In this document: piece after piece, positions 34,392-46,688 of the stretch | Layout: each line of letters opens with the position of its first letter | Numbering within the stretch: the first letter of the stretch is position 1 | Assembly: GCA_963691705.1 (NCBI GenBank) | Contig: OY829543.1 | Span: 25,939,523-26,003,522, forward strand | Origin: Viola odorata | Taxonomy: Eukaryota > Streptophyta > Magnoliopsida > Malpighiales > Violaceae | Length of the DNA stretch: 64,000 nucleotides | Direction: 5' to 3' | Position numbers and translations under genes: made by a program | Notes under the pieces: generated by a model | What the model was told of the DNA's origin: nothing | What the model saw: the letters and a program-made list of their open reading frames with translations, nothing else | Database searches by the model: none

Positions 34392-36756
34392 GTGAAGGGT
34401 GGTTTAGGGTTATTTCATGTAATAATTCCCAAGCCTACTCTTCGCCCTTGGGAGAAAATTCCTTGTGTTTTGAATTCTACAGACTTATTTTCACATCATC
34501 GCTTTGAGTTACCTTTTAGTTTTTTTCCAACTCTTTTCCATAGTGCTGATGCATATCTCTTCTATGTAGGTACTTTGTGTGACATTCGCAAAGGAATGGA
34601 GCGCGCAGATTCGAGAACGAATCCATTTGAAGAGGGAGGAGAGGATACGAGCATGAGGGCTCTCACTCGTATCCACGTGAAGACCTCATGGATAGGCCGC
34701 GCAAGCCATGAGGAATGTCGCGCTAAGTCCTCGCAAACCATGATGACATGCATGCACCAGACGCGCCAACCCTAGCATCCCATGAAGTCCCCGCGCCTAA
34801 GCCATCCGAGGCCTTGCGCTAGCTCTCCAAGCCAATCTCTTCAAGCCCGCGGTCAAGGCCTTAAGTGAAGGGTGGTTTAGGGTTACTTCATGTAATAATT
34901 CCCAAGCCTACTCTTCGCCCATGGGAGAAAATTCCTTGTGTTTTGAAGTCTACAGACTTATTTTCACATCATCGCTTTGAGTTACCTTTTAGTTTTTTTC
35001 CAACTCTTTTCCATAGTGCTGATGCATATCTCTTCTATGTAGGTACTTTGTGTGACATTCGCAAAGGAATGGAGCGCGCAGATTCGAGAACGAATCCATT
35101 TGAAGAGGGAGTAAATGATACGAGCATGAGGGCTCTCACTCGTATCCACTTGAAGACCTCACGGATAGGCCGCGCCAGCCGTGAGGAATGCCGCACCAAG
35201 TCCTCGCAAACCATGAAGTCATGCGCGCACCAGGCGCACCAACCCTAGCATCCCATGAAGTCCCCACGCCTAAGCCATCCGAGGCCTTGCGCTAGCTCTC
35301 CAAGCCAATCTCTTCAAGCCCGCGGTCAAAGCCTTAAGTGAAGGGTGGTTTAGGGTTATTTCATGTAATAATTCCCAAGCCTACTCTTCGCCCATGGGAG
35401 AAAATTCCTTGTGTTTTGAATTCTACAGACTTATTTTCACATCATCGCTTTGAGTTACCTTTTAGTTTTTTTCCAACTCTTTTCCATAGTGCTGATGCAT
35501 ATCTCTTCTATGTAGGTACTTTGTGTGACATTCGCAAAGGAATGGAGCGCGCAAATTCGAGAACGAATCCATTTGAAGAGGGAGGAGATGATACGAGCAT
35601 GAGGGCTCTCACTCGTATCCACGTGAAGACCTCATGGATAGGCCGCGCAAGCCATGAGGAATGCCGCGCCAAGTCCTCGCAAACCATGATGACATGCATA
35701 CACCAGACGCGCCAACCCTAGCATCCCATGAAGTCCCCGCGCCTAAGCCATCCGAGGCCTTGCGGTAGCTCTCCAAGCCAATCTCTTCAAGCCCGCGGTC
35801 AAAGCCTTAAGTGAAGTGTGGTTTAGGGTTATTTCATGTAATAATTCCCAAGCCTACTCTTCGCCCATGGGAGAAAATTCCTTGTGTTTTGAAGTCTACA
35901 GACTTATTTTCCCATCATCGCTTTGACTTACCTTTTAGTTATTTTCCAACTCTTTTCCATAGTGCTGATGCATATCTCTTCTATGTAGGTACTTTGTGTG
36001 ACATTCGCAAAGGAATGGAGCGCGCAGATTCGAGAACGAATCCATTTGAAGAGGGAGTAAATGATACGAGCATGAGGGCTCTCACTCGTATCCACTTGAA
36101 GACCTCACGGATAGGCCGCGCCAGCCGTGAGGAATGCCGCACCAAGTCCTCGCAAACCATGAAGTCATGCGCGCACCAGGCGCACCAACCCTAGCATCCC
36201 ATGAAGTCCCCACGCCTAAGCCATCCGAGGCCTTGCGCTAGCTCTCCAAGCCAATCTCTTCAAGCCCGCGGTCAAAGCCTTAAGTGAAGGGTGGTTTAGG
36301 GTTATTTCATGTAATAATTCCCAAGCCTACTCTTCGCCCATGGGAGAAAATTCCTTGTGTTTTGAAGTCTACAGACTTATTTTCACATCATCGCTTTGAG
36401 TTACCTTTTAGTTTTTTTCCAACTCTTTTCCATAGTGCTGATGCATATCTCTTCTATGTAGGTACTTTGTGTGACATTCGCAAAGGAATGGAGCGCGCAG
36501 ATTCGAGAACGAATCCATTTGAAGAGGGAGGAGATGATACGAGCATGAGGGCTCTCACTCGTATCCACGTGAAGACCTCATGGATAGGCCGCGCAAGCCA
36601 TGAGGAATGCCGCGCCAAGTCCTCGCAAACCATGATGACATGCATGCACCAGACGCGCCAACCCTAGCATCCCATGAAGTCCCCGCGCCTAAGCCATCCG
36701 AGGCCTTGCGGTAGCTCTCCAAGCCAATCTCTTCAAGCCCGCGGTCAAGGCCTTAA
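34392..36756 (+). repeat. 5-monomer HOR block I, copy 2 and transition
   Basis: The monomers at 34392, 34865 and 35338 match 32027, 32500 and 32973 with the same private marks; the copy at 34392 has CGCCCTTGGG in place of CGCCCATGGG. Agreement fades at the end of the third. The next two monomers differ from their counterparts: 35811 carries GAAGTGTGG and GCCGCACC, and 36284 is an ACATCATCGC/GGAGAT copy. These two lead into the next block, which reuses GAAGTGTGG. Confidence 0.83.
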
Positions 36757-39121
36757 GTGAAGGGTGGTTTAGGGTTACTTCATGTAATAGTTCCCAAGCC
36801 TACTCTTCGCCCATGGGAGAAAATTCCTTGTGTTTTGAAGTCTACAGACTTATTTTCCCATCATCGCTTTGACTTACCTTTTAGTTATTTTCCAACTCTT
36901 TTCCATAGTGCTGATGCATATCTCTACTATGTAGGTACTTTGTGTGACATTCGCAAAGGAATGGAGCGCGCAGATTCGAGAACGAATCCATTTGAAGAGG
37001 GAGTAAATGATACGAGCATGAGGGCTCTCACTCGTATCCACTTGAAGACCTCACGGATAGGCCGCGCCAGCCGTGAGGAATGCCGCGCCAAGTCCTCGCA
37101 AACCATGAAGTCATGCGCGCACCAGGCGCACCAACCCTAGCATCCCATGAAGTCCCCACGCCTAAGCCATCCGAGGCCTTGCGCTAGCTCTCCAAGCCAA
37201 TCTCTTCAAGCCCGCGGTCAAAGCCTTAAGTGAAGGGTGGTTTAGGGTTATTTCATGTAATAATTCCCAAGCCTACTCTTCGCCCATGGGAGAAAATTCC
37301 TTGTGTTTTGAATTCTACAGACTTATTTTCACATCATCGCTTTGAGTTACCTTTTAGTTTTTTTCCAACTCTTTTCCATAGTGCTGATGCATATCTCTTC
37401 TATGTAGGTACTTTGTGTGACATTCGCAAAGGAATGGAGCGCGCAGATTCGAGAACGAATCCATTTGAAGAGGGAGGAGATGATACGAGCATGAGGGCTC
37501 TCACTCGTATCCACGTGAAGACCTCATGGATAGGCCGCGCAAGCCATGAGGAATGCCGCGCCAAATCCTCGCAAACCATGATGACATGCATGCACTAGAC
37601 GCGCCAACCCTAGCATCCCATGAAGTCCCCGCGCCTAAGCCATCCGAGGCCTTGCGGTAGCTCTCCAAGCCAATCTCTTCAAGCCCGCAGTCAAGGCCTT
37701 AAGTGAAGGGTGGTTTAGGGTTACTTCATGTAATAATTCCTAAGCCTACTCTTCGCCCATGGGAGAAAATTCCTTGTGTTTTGAAGTCTACAGACTTATT
37801 TTCCCATCATCGCTTTGACTTACCTTTTAGTTATTTTCCAACTCTTTTCCATAGTGCTGATGCATATCTCTTCTATGTAGGTACTTTGTGTGACATTCGC
37901 AAAGGAATGGAGCGCGCAGATTCGAGAACGAATCCATTTGAAGAGGGAGTAAATGATACGAGCATGAGGGCTCTCACTCGTATCCACTTGAAGACCTCAC
38001 GGATAGGCCGCGCCAGCCGTGAGGAATGCCGCACCAAGTCCTCGCAAACCATGAAGTCATGCGCGCACCAGGCGCACCAACCCTAGCATCCCATGAAGTC
38101 CCCACGCCTAAGCCATCCGAGGCCTTGCGCTAGCTCTCCAAGCCAATCTCTTCAAGCCCGCGGTCAAAGCCTTAAGTGAAGTGTGGTTTAGGGTTATTTC
38201 ATGTAATAATTCCCAAGCCTACTCTTCGCCCATGGGAGAAAATTCCTTGTGTTTTGAAGTCTACAGACTTATTTTCACATCATCGCTTTGAGTTACCTTT
38301 TAGTTTTTTTCCAACTCTTTTCCATCGTGCTGATGCATATCTCTTCTATGTAGGTACTTTGTGTGACATTCGCAAAGGAATGGAGCGCGCAGATTCGAGA
38401 ACGAATCCATTTGAAGAGGGAGGAGATGATACGAGCATGAGGGCTCTCACTCGTATCCACGTGAAGACCTCATGGATAGGCCGCGCAAGCCATGAGGAAT
38501 GCCGCGCCAAGTCCTCGCAAACCATGATGACATGCATGCACCAGACGCGCCAACCCTAGCATCCCATGAAGTCCCCGCGCCTAAGCCATCCGAGGCCTTG
38601 CGGTAGCTCTCCAAGCCAATCTCTTCAAGCCCGCGGTCAAGGCCTTAAGTGAAGGGTGGTTTAGGGTTACTTCATGTAATAGTTCCCAAGCCTACTCTTC
38701 GCCCATGGGAGAAAATTCCTTGTGTTTTGAAGTCTACAGACTTATTTTCCCATCATCGCTTTGACTTACCTTTTAGTTATTTTCCAACTCTTTTCCATAG
38801 TGCTGATGCATATCTCTTCTATGTAGGTACTTTGTGTGACATTCGCAAAGGAATGGAGCGCGCAGATTCGAGAACGAATCCATTTGAAGAGGGAGTAAAT
38901 GATACGAGCATGAGGGCTCTCACTCGTATCCACTTGAAGACCTCACGGATAGGCCTCGCCAGCCGTGAGGAATGCCGCGCCAAGTCCTCGCAAACCATGA
39001 AGTCATGCGCGCACCAGGCGCGCCAACGCTAGCATCCCATGAAGTCCCCACGCCTAACCCATCCGAGGCCTTGCGCTAGCTCTCCAAGCCAATCTCTTCA
39101 AGCCCGCGGTCAAGGCCTTAA
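36757..39121 (+). repeat. 5-monomer HOR block II, copy 1
   Basis: This 2365-base unit has monomers, in order: 36757 (CTCTACTATG), 37230 (GAATTC with ATGCACTAG closing the frame early, and CCCGCAGTC at its end), 37703 (GCCGCACC), 38176 (GAAGTGTGG and CCATCGTGC), 38649 (GTAATAGTTC and GCCAACGCTAG). The same five marks recur in order at 39122 and 41487 and, mostly, at 44325. A private CCTAAGCC occurs at about 37740. Confidence 0.9.
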
Positions 39122-41486
39122 GTGAAGGGTGGTTTAGGGTTACTTCATGTAATAATTCCCAAGCCTACTCTTCGCCCATGGGAGAAAATTCCTTGTGTTT
39201 TGAAGTCTACAGACTTATTTTCCCATCATCGCTTTGACTTACCTTTTAGTTATTTTCCAACTCTTTTCCATAGTGCTGATGCATATATCTACTATGTAGG
39301 TACTTTGTGTGACATTCGCAAAGGAATGGAGCGCGCAGATTCGAGAACGAATCCATTTGAAGAGGGAGTAAATGATACGAGCATGAGGGCTCTCACTCGT
39401 ATCCACTTGAAGACCTCACGGATAGGCCGCGCCAGCCGTGAGGAATGCCGCACCAAGTCCTCGCAAACCATGAAGTCATGCGCGCACCAGGCGCACCAAC
39501 CCTAGCATCCCATGAAGTCCCCACGCCTAAGCCATCCGAGGCCTTGCGCTAGCTCTCCAAGCCAATCTCTTCAAGCCCGCGGTCAAAGCCTTAAGTGAAG
39601 GCTGGTTTAGGGTTATTTCATGTAATAATTCCCAAGCCTACTCTTCGCCCATGGGAGAAAATTCCTTGTGTTTTGAATTCTACAGACTTATTTTCACATC
39701 ATCGCTTTGAGTTACCTTTTAGTTTTTTTCCAACTCTTTTCCATAGTGCTGATGCATATCTCTTCTATGTAGGTACTTTGTGTGACATTCGCAAAGGAAT
39801 GGAGCGCGCAGATTCGAGAACGAATCCATTTGAAGAGGGAGGAGATGATACGAGCATGAGGGCTCTCACTCGTATCCACGTGAAGACCTCATGGATAGGC
39901 CGCGCAAGCCATGAGGAATGCCGCGCCAAATCCTCGCAAACCATGATGACATGCATGCACTAGACGCGCCAACCCTAGCATCCCATGAAGTCCCCGCGCC
40001 TAAGCCATCCGAGGCCTTGCGGTAGCTCTCCAAGCCAATCTCTTCAAGCCCGCAGTCAAGGCCTTAAGTGAAGGGTGGTTTAGGGTTACTTCATGTAATA
40101 ATTCCCAAGCCTACTCTTCGCCCATGGGAGAAAATTCCTTGTGTTTTGAAGTCTACAGACTTATTTTCCCATCATCGCTTTGACTTACCTTTTAGTTATT
40201 TTCCAACTCTTTTCCATAGTGCTGATGCATATCTCTTCTATGTAGGTACTTTGTGTGACATTCGCAAAGGAATGGAGCGCGCAGATTCGAGAACGAATCC
40301 ATTTGAAGAGGGAGTAAATGATACGAGCATGAGGGCTCTCACTCGTATCCACTTGAAGACCTCACGGATAGGCCGCGCCAGCCGTGAGGAATGCCGCACC
40401 AAGTCCTCGCAAACCATGAAGTCATGCGCGCACCAGGCGCACCAACCCTAGCATCCCATGAAGTTCCCACGCCTAAGCCATCCGAGGCCTTGCGCTAGCT
40501 CTCCAAGCCAATCTCTTCAAGCCCGCGGTCAAAGCCTTAAGTGAAGTGTGGTTTAGGGTTATTTCATGTAATAATTCCCAAGCCTACTCTTCGCCCATGG
40601 GAGAAAATTCCTTGTGTTTTGAAGTCTACAGACTTATTTTCACATCATCGCTTTGAGTTACCTTTTAGTTTTTTTCCAACTCTTTTCCATCGTGCTGATG
40701 CATATCTCTTCTATGTAGGTACTTTGTGTGACATTCGCAAAGGAATGGAGCGCGCAGATTCGAGAACGAATCCATTTGAAGAGGGAGGAGATGATACGAG
40801 CATGAGGGCTCTCACTCGTATCCACGTGAAGACCTCATGGATAGGCCGCGCAAGCCATGAGGAATGCCGCGCCAAGTCCTCGCAAACCATGATGACATGC
40901 ATGCACCAGACGCGCCAACCCTAGCATCCCATGAAGTCCCCGCGCCTAAGCCATCCGAGGCCTTGCGGTAGCTCTACAAGCCAATCTCTTCAAGCCCGCG
41001 GTCAAGGCCTTAAGTGAAGGGTGGTTTAGGGTTACTTCATGTAATAGTTCCCAAGCCTACTCTTCGCCCATGGGAGAAAATTCCTTGTGTTTTGAAGTCT
41101 ACAGACTTATTTTCCCATCATCGCTTTGACTTACCTTTTAGTTATTTTCCAACTCTTTTCCATAGTGCTGATGCATATCTCTTCTATGTAGGTACTTTGT
41201 GTGACATTCGCAAAGGAATGGAGCGCGCAGATTCGAGAACGAATCCATTTGAAGAGGGAGTAAATGATACGAGCATGAGGGCTCTCACTCGTATCCACTT
41301 GAAGACCTCACGGATAGGCCTCGCCAGCCGTGAGGAATGCCGCGCCAAGTCCTCGCAAACCATGAAGTCATGCGCGCACCAGGCGCGCCAACGCTAGCAT
41401 CCCATGAAGTCCCCACGCCTAACCCATCCGAGGCCTTGCGCTAGCTCTCCAAGCCAATCTCTTCAAGCCCGCGGTCAAGGCCTTAA
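39122..41486 (+). repeat. 5-monomer HOR block II, copy 2
   Basis: This is the second copy of the 2365-base unit, with the same order of marks as 36757-39121. Private differences are GCATATATCTACT in its first monomer and GAAGGCTGG in its second. GCCAACGCTAG in the last monomer (41014) is shared with 38649 only, and it removes the AACCCTA motif there. Confidence 0.9.
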
Positions 41487-42905
41487 GTGAAGGGTGGTTT
41501 AGGGTTACTTCATGTAATAATTCCCAAGCCTACTCTTCGCCCATGGGAGAAAATTCCTTGTGTTTTGAAGTCTACAGACTTATTTTCCCATCATCGCTTT
41601 GACTTACCTTTTAGTTATTTTCCAACTCTTTTCCATAGTGCTGATGCATATCTCTACTATGTAGGTACTTTGTGTGACATTCGCAAAGGAATGGAGCGCG
41701 CAGATTCGAGAACGAATCCATTTGAAGAGGGAGTAAATGATACGAGCATGAGGGCTCTCACTCGTATCCACTTGAAGACCTCACGGATAGGCCGCGCCAG
41801 CCGTGAGGAATGCCGCGCCAAGTCCTCGCAAACCATGAAGTCATGCGCGCACCAGGCGCACCAACCCTAGCATCCCATGAAGTCCCCACGCCTAAGCCAT
41901 CCGAGGCCTTGCGCTAGCTCTCCAAGCCAATCTCTTCAAGCCCGCGGTCAAAGCCTTAAGTGAAGGGTGGTTTAGGGTTATTTCATGTAATAATTCCCAA
42001 GCCTACTCTTCGCCCATGGGAGAAAATTCCTTGTGTTTTGAATTCTACAGACTTATTTTCACATCATCGCTTTGAGTTACCTTTTAGTTTTTTTCCAACT
42101 CTTTTCCATAGTGCTGATGCATATCTCTTCTATGTAGGTACTTTGTGTGACATTCGCAAAGGAATGGAGCGCGCAGATTCGAGAACGAATCCATTTGAAG
42201 AGGGAGGAGATGATACGAGCATGAGGGCTCTCACTCGTATCCACGTGAAGACCTCATGGATAGGCCGCGCAAGCCATGAGGAATGCCGCGCTAAATCCTC
42301 GCAAACCATGATGACATGCATGCACTAGACGCGCCAACCCTAGCATCCCATGAAGTCCCCGCGCCTAAGCCATCCGAGGCCTTGCGGTAGCTCTCCAAGC
42401 CAATCTCTTCAAGCCCGCAGTCAAGGCCTTAAGTGAAGGGTGGTTTAGGGTTACTTCATGTAATAATTCCCAAGCCTACTCTTCGCCCATGGGAGAAAAT
42501 TCCTTGTGTTTTGAAGTCTACAGACTTATTTTCCCATCATCGCTTTGACTTACCTTTTAGTTATTTTCCAACTCTTTTCCATAGTGCTGATGCATATCTC
42601 TTCTATGTAGGTAATTTGTGTGACATTCGCAAAGGAATGGAGCGCGCAGATTCGAGAACGAATCCATTTGAAGAGGGAGTAAATGATACGAGCATGAGGG
42701 CTCTCACTCGTATCCACTTGAAGACCTCACGGATAGGCCGCGCCAGCCGTGAGGAATGCCGCGCCAAGTCCTCGCAAACCATGAAGTCATGCGCGCACCA
42801 GGCGCACCAACCCTAGCATCCCATGAAGTCCCCACGCCTAAGCCATCCGAGGCCTTGCGCTAGCTCTCCAAGCCAATCTCTTCAAGCCCGCGGTCAAAGC
42901 CTTAA
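41487..42905 (+). repeat. 5-monomer HOR block II, copy 3 (truncated)
   Basis: Only the first three monomers of the unit are present: 41487 (CTCTACTATG), 41960 (GAATTC and ATGCACTAG, with CGCTAAATCC) and 42433, which has GTAATTTGTG and GCCGCGCC instead of GCCGCACC. The expected GAAGTGTGG and GTAATAGTTC monomers are missing, replaced by the next segment. Confidence 0.85.
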
Positions 42906-44324
42906 GTGAAGGGTGGTTTAGGGTTATTTCATGTAATAATTCCCAAGCCTACTCTTCGCCCATGGGAGAAAATTCCTTGTGTTTTGAATTCTACAGACTT
43001 ATTTTCACATCATCGCTTTGAGTTACCTTTTAGTTTTTTTCCAACTCTTTTCCATAGTGCTGATGCATATCTCTTCTATGTAGGTACTTTGTGTGACATT
43101 CGCAAAGGAATGGAGCGCGCAGATTCGAGAACGAATCCATTTGAAGAGGGAGTAAATGATACGAGCATGAGGGCTCTCACTCGTATCCACTTGAAGACCT
43201 CACGGATAGGCCTCGCCAGCCGTGAGGAATGCCGCGCCAAGTCCTCGCAAACCATGAAGTCATGCGCGCACCAGGCGCGCCAACCCTAGCATCCCATGAA
43301 GTCCCCACGCCTAAGCCATCCGAGGCCTTGCGCTAGCTCTCCAAGCCAATCTCTTCAAGCCCGCGGTCAAAGCCTTAAGTGAAGGGTGGTTTAGGGTTAC
43401 TTCATGTAATAATTCCCAAGCCTACTCTTCGCCCATGGGAGAAAATTCCTTGTGTTTTGAAGTCTACAGACTTATTTTCCCATCATCGCTTTGACTTACC
43501 TTTTAGTTATTTTCCAACTCTTTTCCATAGTGCTGATGCATATCTCTTCTATGTAGGTACTTTGTGTGACATTCGCAAAGGAATGGAGCGCGCAGATTCG
43601 AGAACGAATCCATTTGAAGAGGGAGTAAATGATACGAGCATGAGGGCTCTCACTCGTATCCACTTGAAGACCTCACGGATAGGCCGCGCCAGCCGTGAGG
43701 AATGCCGCGCCAAGTCCTCGCAAACCATGAAGTCATGCGCGCACCAGGCGCACCAACCCTAGCATCCCATGAAGTCCCCACGCCTAAGCCATCCGAGGCC
43801 TTGCGCTAGCTCTCCAAGCCAATCTCTTCAAGCCCGCGGTCAAAGCCTTAAGTGAAGGGTGGTTTAGGGTTATTTCATGTAATAATTCCCAAGCCTACTC
43901 TTCGCCCATGGGAGAAAATTCCTTGTGTTTTGAATTCTACAGACTTATTTTCACATCATCGCTTTGAGTTACCTTTTAGTTTTTTTCCAACTCTTTTCCA
44001 TAGTGCTGATGCATATCTCTTCTATGTAGGTACTTAGTGTGACATTCGCAAAGGAATGGAGCGCGCAGATTCGAGAACGAATCCATTTGAAGAGGGAGGA
44101 GATGATACGAGCATGAGGGCTCTCACTCGTATCCACGTGAAGACCTCATGGATAGGCCGCGCAAGCCATGAGGAATGCCGCGCTAAGTCCTCGCAAACCA
44201 TGATGACATGCATGCACCAGACGCGCCAACCCTAGCATCCCATGAAGTCCCCGCGCCTAAGCCATCCGAGGCCTTGCGCTAGCTCTCCAAGCCAATCTCT
44301 TCAAGCCCGCGGTCAAGGCCTTAA
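42906..44324 (+). repeat. Three-monomer interruption in HOR block II
   Basis: Three monomers break the five-monomer order. 42906 is a GAATTC start joined to a GTAAAT/GGCCTCGCC end and resembles the c type of 24459-32026 without its TTTCAAGAG. 43379 is reference-like. 43852 is a GAATTC/GGAGAT copy whose frame is closed early by TACTTAGTG. The segment 43379-44324 resembles 46689-47634 (offset 3310), including the shared CGCTAAGTCC. So an exchange with another part of the array, rather than random change, is the likely cause. Confidence 0.8.
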
Positions 44325-46688
44325 GTGAAGGGTGGTTTAGGGTTACTTCATGTAATAATTCCCAAGCCTACTCTTCGCCCATGGGAGAAAATTCCTTGTG
44401 TTTTGAAGTCTACAGACTTATTTTCCCATCATCGCTTTGACTTACCTTTTAGTTATTTTCCAACTCTTTTCCATAGTGCTGATGCATATCTCTACTATGT
44501 AGGTACTTTGTGTGACATTCGCAAAGGAATGGAGCGCGCAGATTCGAGAACGAATCCATTTGAAGAGGGAGTAAATGATACGAGCATGAGGGCTCTCACT
44601 CGTATCCACTTGAAGACCTCACGGATAGGCCGCGCCAGCCGTGAGGAATGCCGCGCCAAGTCCTCGCAAACCATGAAGTCATGCGCGCACCAGGCGCACC
44701 AACCCTAGCATCCCATGAAGTCCCCACGCCTAAGCCATCCGAGGCCTTGCGCTAGCTCTCCAAGCCAATCTCTTCAAGCCCGCGGTCAAAGCCTTAAGTG
44801 AAGGGTGGTTTAGGGTTATTTCATGTAATAATTCCCAAGCCTACTCTTCGCCCATGGGAGAAAATTCCTTGTGTTTTGAATTCTACAGACTTATTTTCAC
44901 ATCATCGCTTTGAGTTACCTTTTAGTTTTTTTCCAACTCTTTTCCATAGTGCTGATGCATATCTCTTCTATGTAGGTACTTTGTGTGACATTCGCAAAGG
45001 AATGGAGCGCGCAGATTCGAGAACGAATCCATTTGAAGAGGGAGGAGATGATACGAGCATGAGGGCTCTCACTCGTATCCACGTGAAGACCTCATGGATA
45101 GGCCGCGCAAGCCATGAGGAATGCCGCGCCAAATCCTCGTAAACCATGATGACATGCATGCACTAGACGCGCCAACCCTAGCATCCCATGAAGTCCCCGC
45201 GCCTAAGCCATCCGAGGCCTTGCGGTAGCTCTCCAAGCCAATCTCTTCAAGCCCGCAGTCAAGGCCTTAAGTGAAGGGTGGTTTAGGGTTACTTCATGTA
45301 ATAATTCCCAAGCCTACTCTTCGCCCATGGGAGAAAATTCCTTGTGTTTTGAAGTCTACAGACTTATTTTCCCATCATCGCTTTGACTTACCTTTTAGTT
45401 ATTTTCCAACTCTTTTCCATAGTGCTGATGCATATCTCTTCTATGTAGGTACTTTGTGTGACATTCGCAAAGGAATGGAGCGCCCAGATTCGAGAACGAA
45501 TCCATTTGAAGAGGGAGTAAATGATACGAGCATGAGGGCTCTCACTCGTATCCACTTGAAGACCTCACGGATAGGCCGCGCCAGCCGTGAGGAATGCCGC
45601 ACCAAGTCCTCGCAAACCATGAAGTCATGCGCGCACCAGGCGCACCAACCCTAGCATCCCATGAAGTCCCCACGCCTAAGCCATCCGAGGCCTTGCGCTA
45701 GCTCTCCAAGCCAATCTCTTCAAGCCCGCGGTCAAAGCCTTAAGTGAAGTGTGGTTTAGGGTTATTTCATGTAATAATTCCCAAGCCTACTCTTCGCCCA
45801 TGGGAGAAAATTCCTTGTGTTTTGAAGTCTACAGACTTATTTTCACATCATCGCTTTGAGTTACCTTTTAGTTTTTTTCCAACTCTTTTCATCGTGCTGA
45901 TGCATATCTCTTCTATGTAGGTACTTTGTGTGACATTCGCAAAGGAATGGAGCGCGCAGATTCGAGAACGAATCCATTTGAAGAGGGAGGAGATGATACG
46001 AGCATGAGGGCTCTCACTCGTATCCACGTGAAGACCTCATGGATAGGCCGCGCAAGCCATGAGGAATGCCGCGCCAAGTCCTCGCAAACCATGATGACAT
46101 GCATGCACCAGACGCGCCAACCCTAGCATCCCATGAAGTCCCCGCGCCTAAGCCATCCGAGGCCTTGCGGTAGCTCTCCAAGCCAATCTCTTCAAGCCCG
46201 CGGTCAAGGCCTTAAGTGAAGGGTGGTTTAGGGTTACTTCATGTAATAGTTCCCAAGCCTACTCTTCGCCCATGGGAGAAAATTCCTTGTGTTTTGAAGT
46301 CTACAGACTTATTTTCCCATCATCGCTTTGACTTACCTTTTAGTTATTTTCCAACTCTTTTCCATAGTGCTGATGCATATCTCTTCTATGTAGGTACTTT
46401 GTGTGACATTCGCAAAGGAATGGAGCGCGCAGATTCGAGAATGAATCCATTTGAAGAGGGAGTAAATGATACGAGCATGAGGGCTCTCACTCGTATCCAC
46501 TTGAAGACCTCACGGATAGGCCTCGCCAGCCGTGAGGAATGCCGCGCCAAGTCCTCGCAAACCATGAAGTCATGCGCGCACCAGGCGCGCCAACCCTAGC
46601 ATCCCATGAAGTCCCCACGCCTAACCCATCCGAGGCCTTGCGCTAGCTCTCCAAGCCAATCTCTTCAAGCCCGCGGTCAAGGCCTTAA
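44325..46688 (+). repeat. 5-monomer HOR block II, copy 4
   Basis: The full five-monomer order returns: 44325 (CTCTACTATG), 44798 (GAATTC, ATGCACTAG and CCCGCAGTC, with an added TCGTAAACC stop), 45271 (GCCGCACC, private GCGCCCAG), 45744 (GAAGTGTGG, CATCGTGC, with one C lost, making 472 bases) and 46216 (GTAATAGTTC, private GAGAATGAATCC). The last monomer has GCCAACCCTAG rather than the GCCAACGCTAG of copies 1 and 2, so it represents the ancestral state. Confidence 0.88.
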
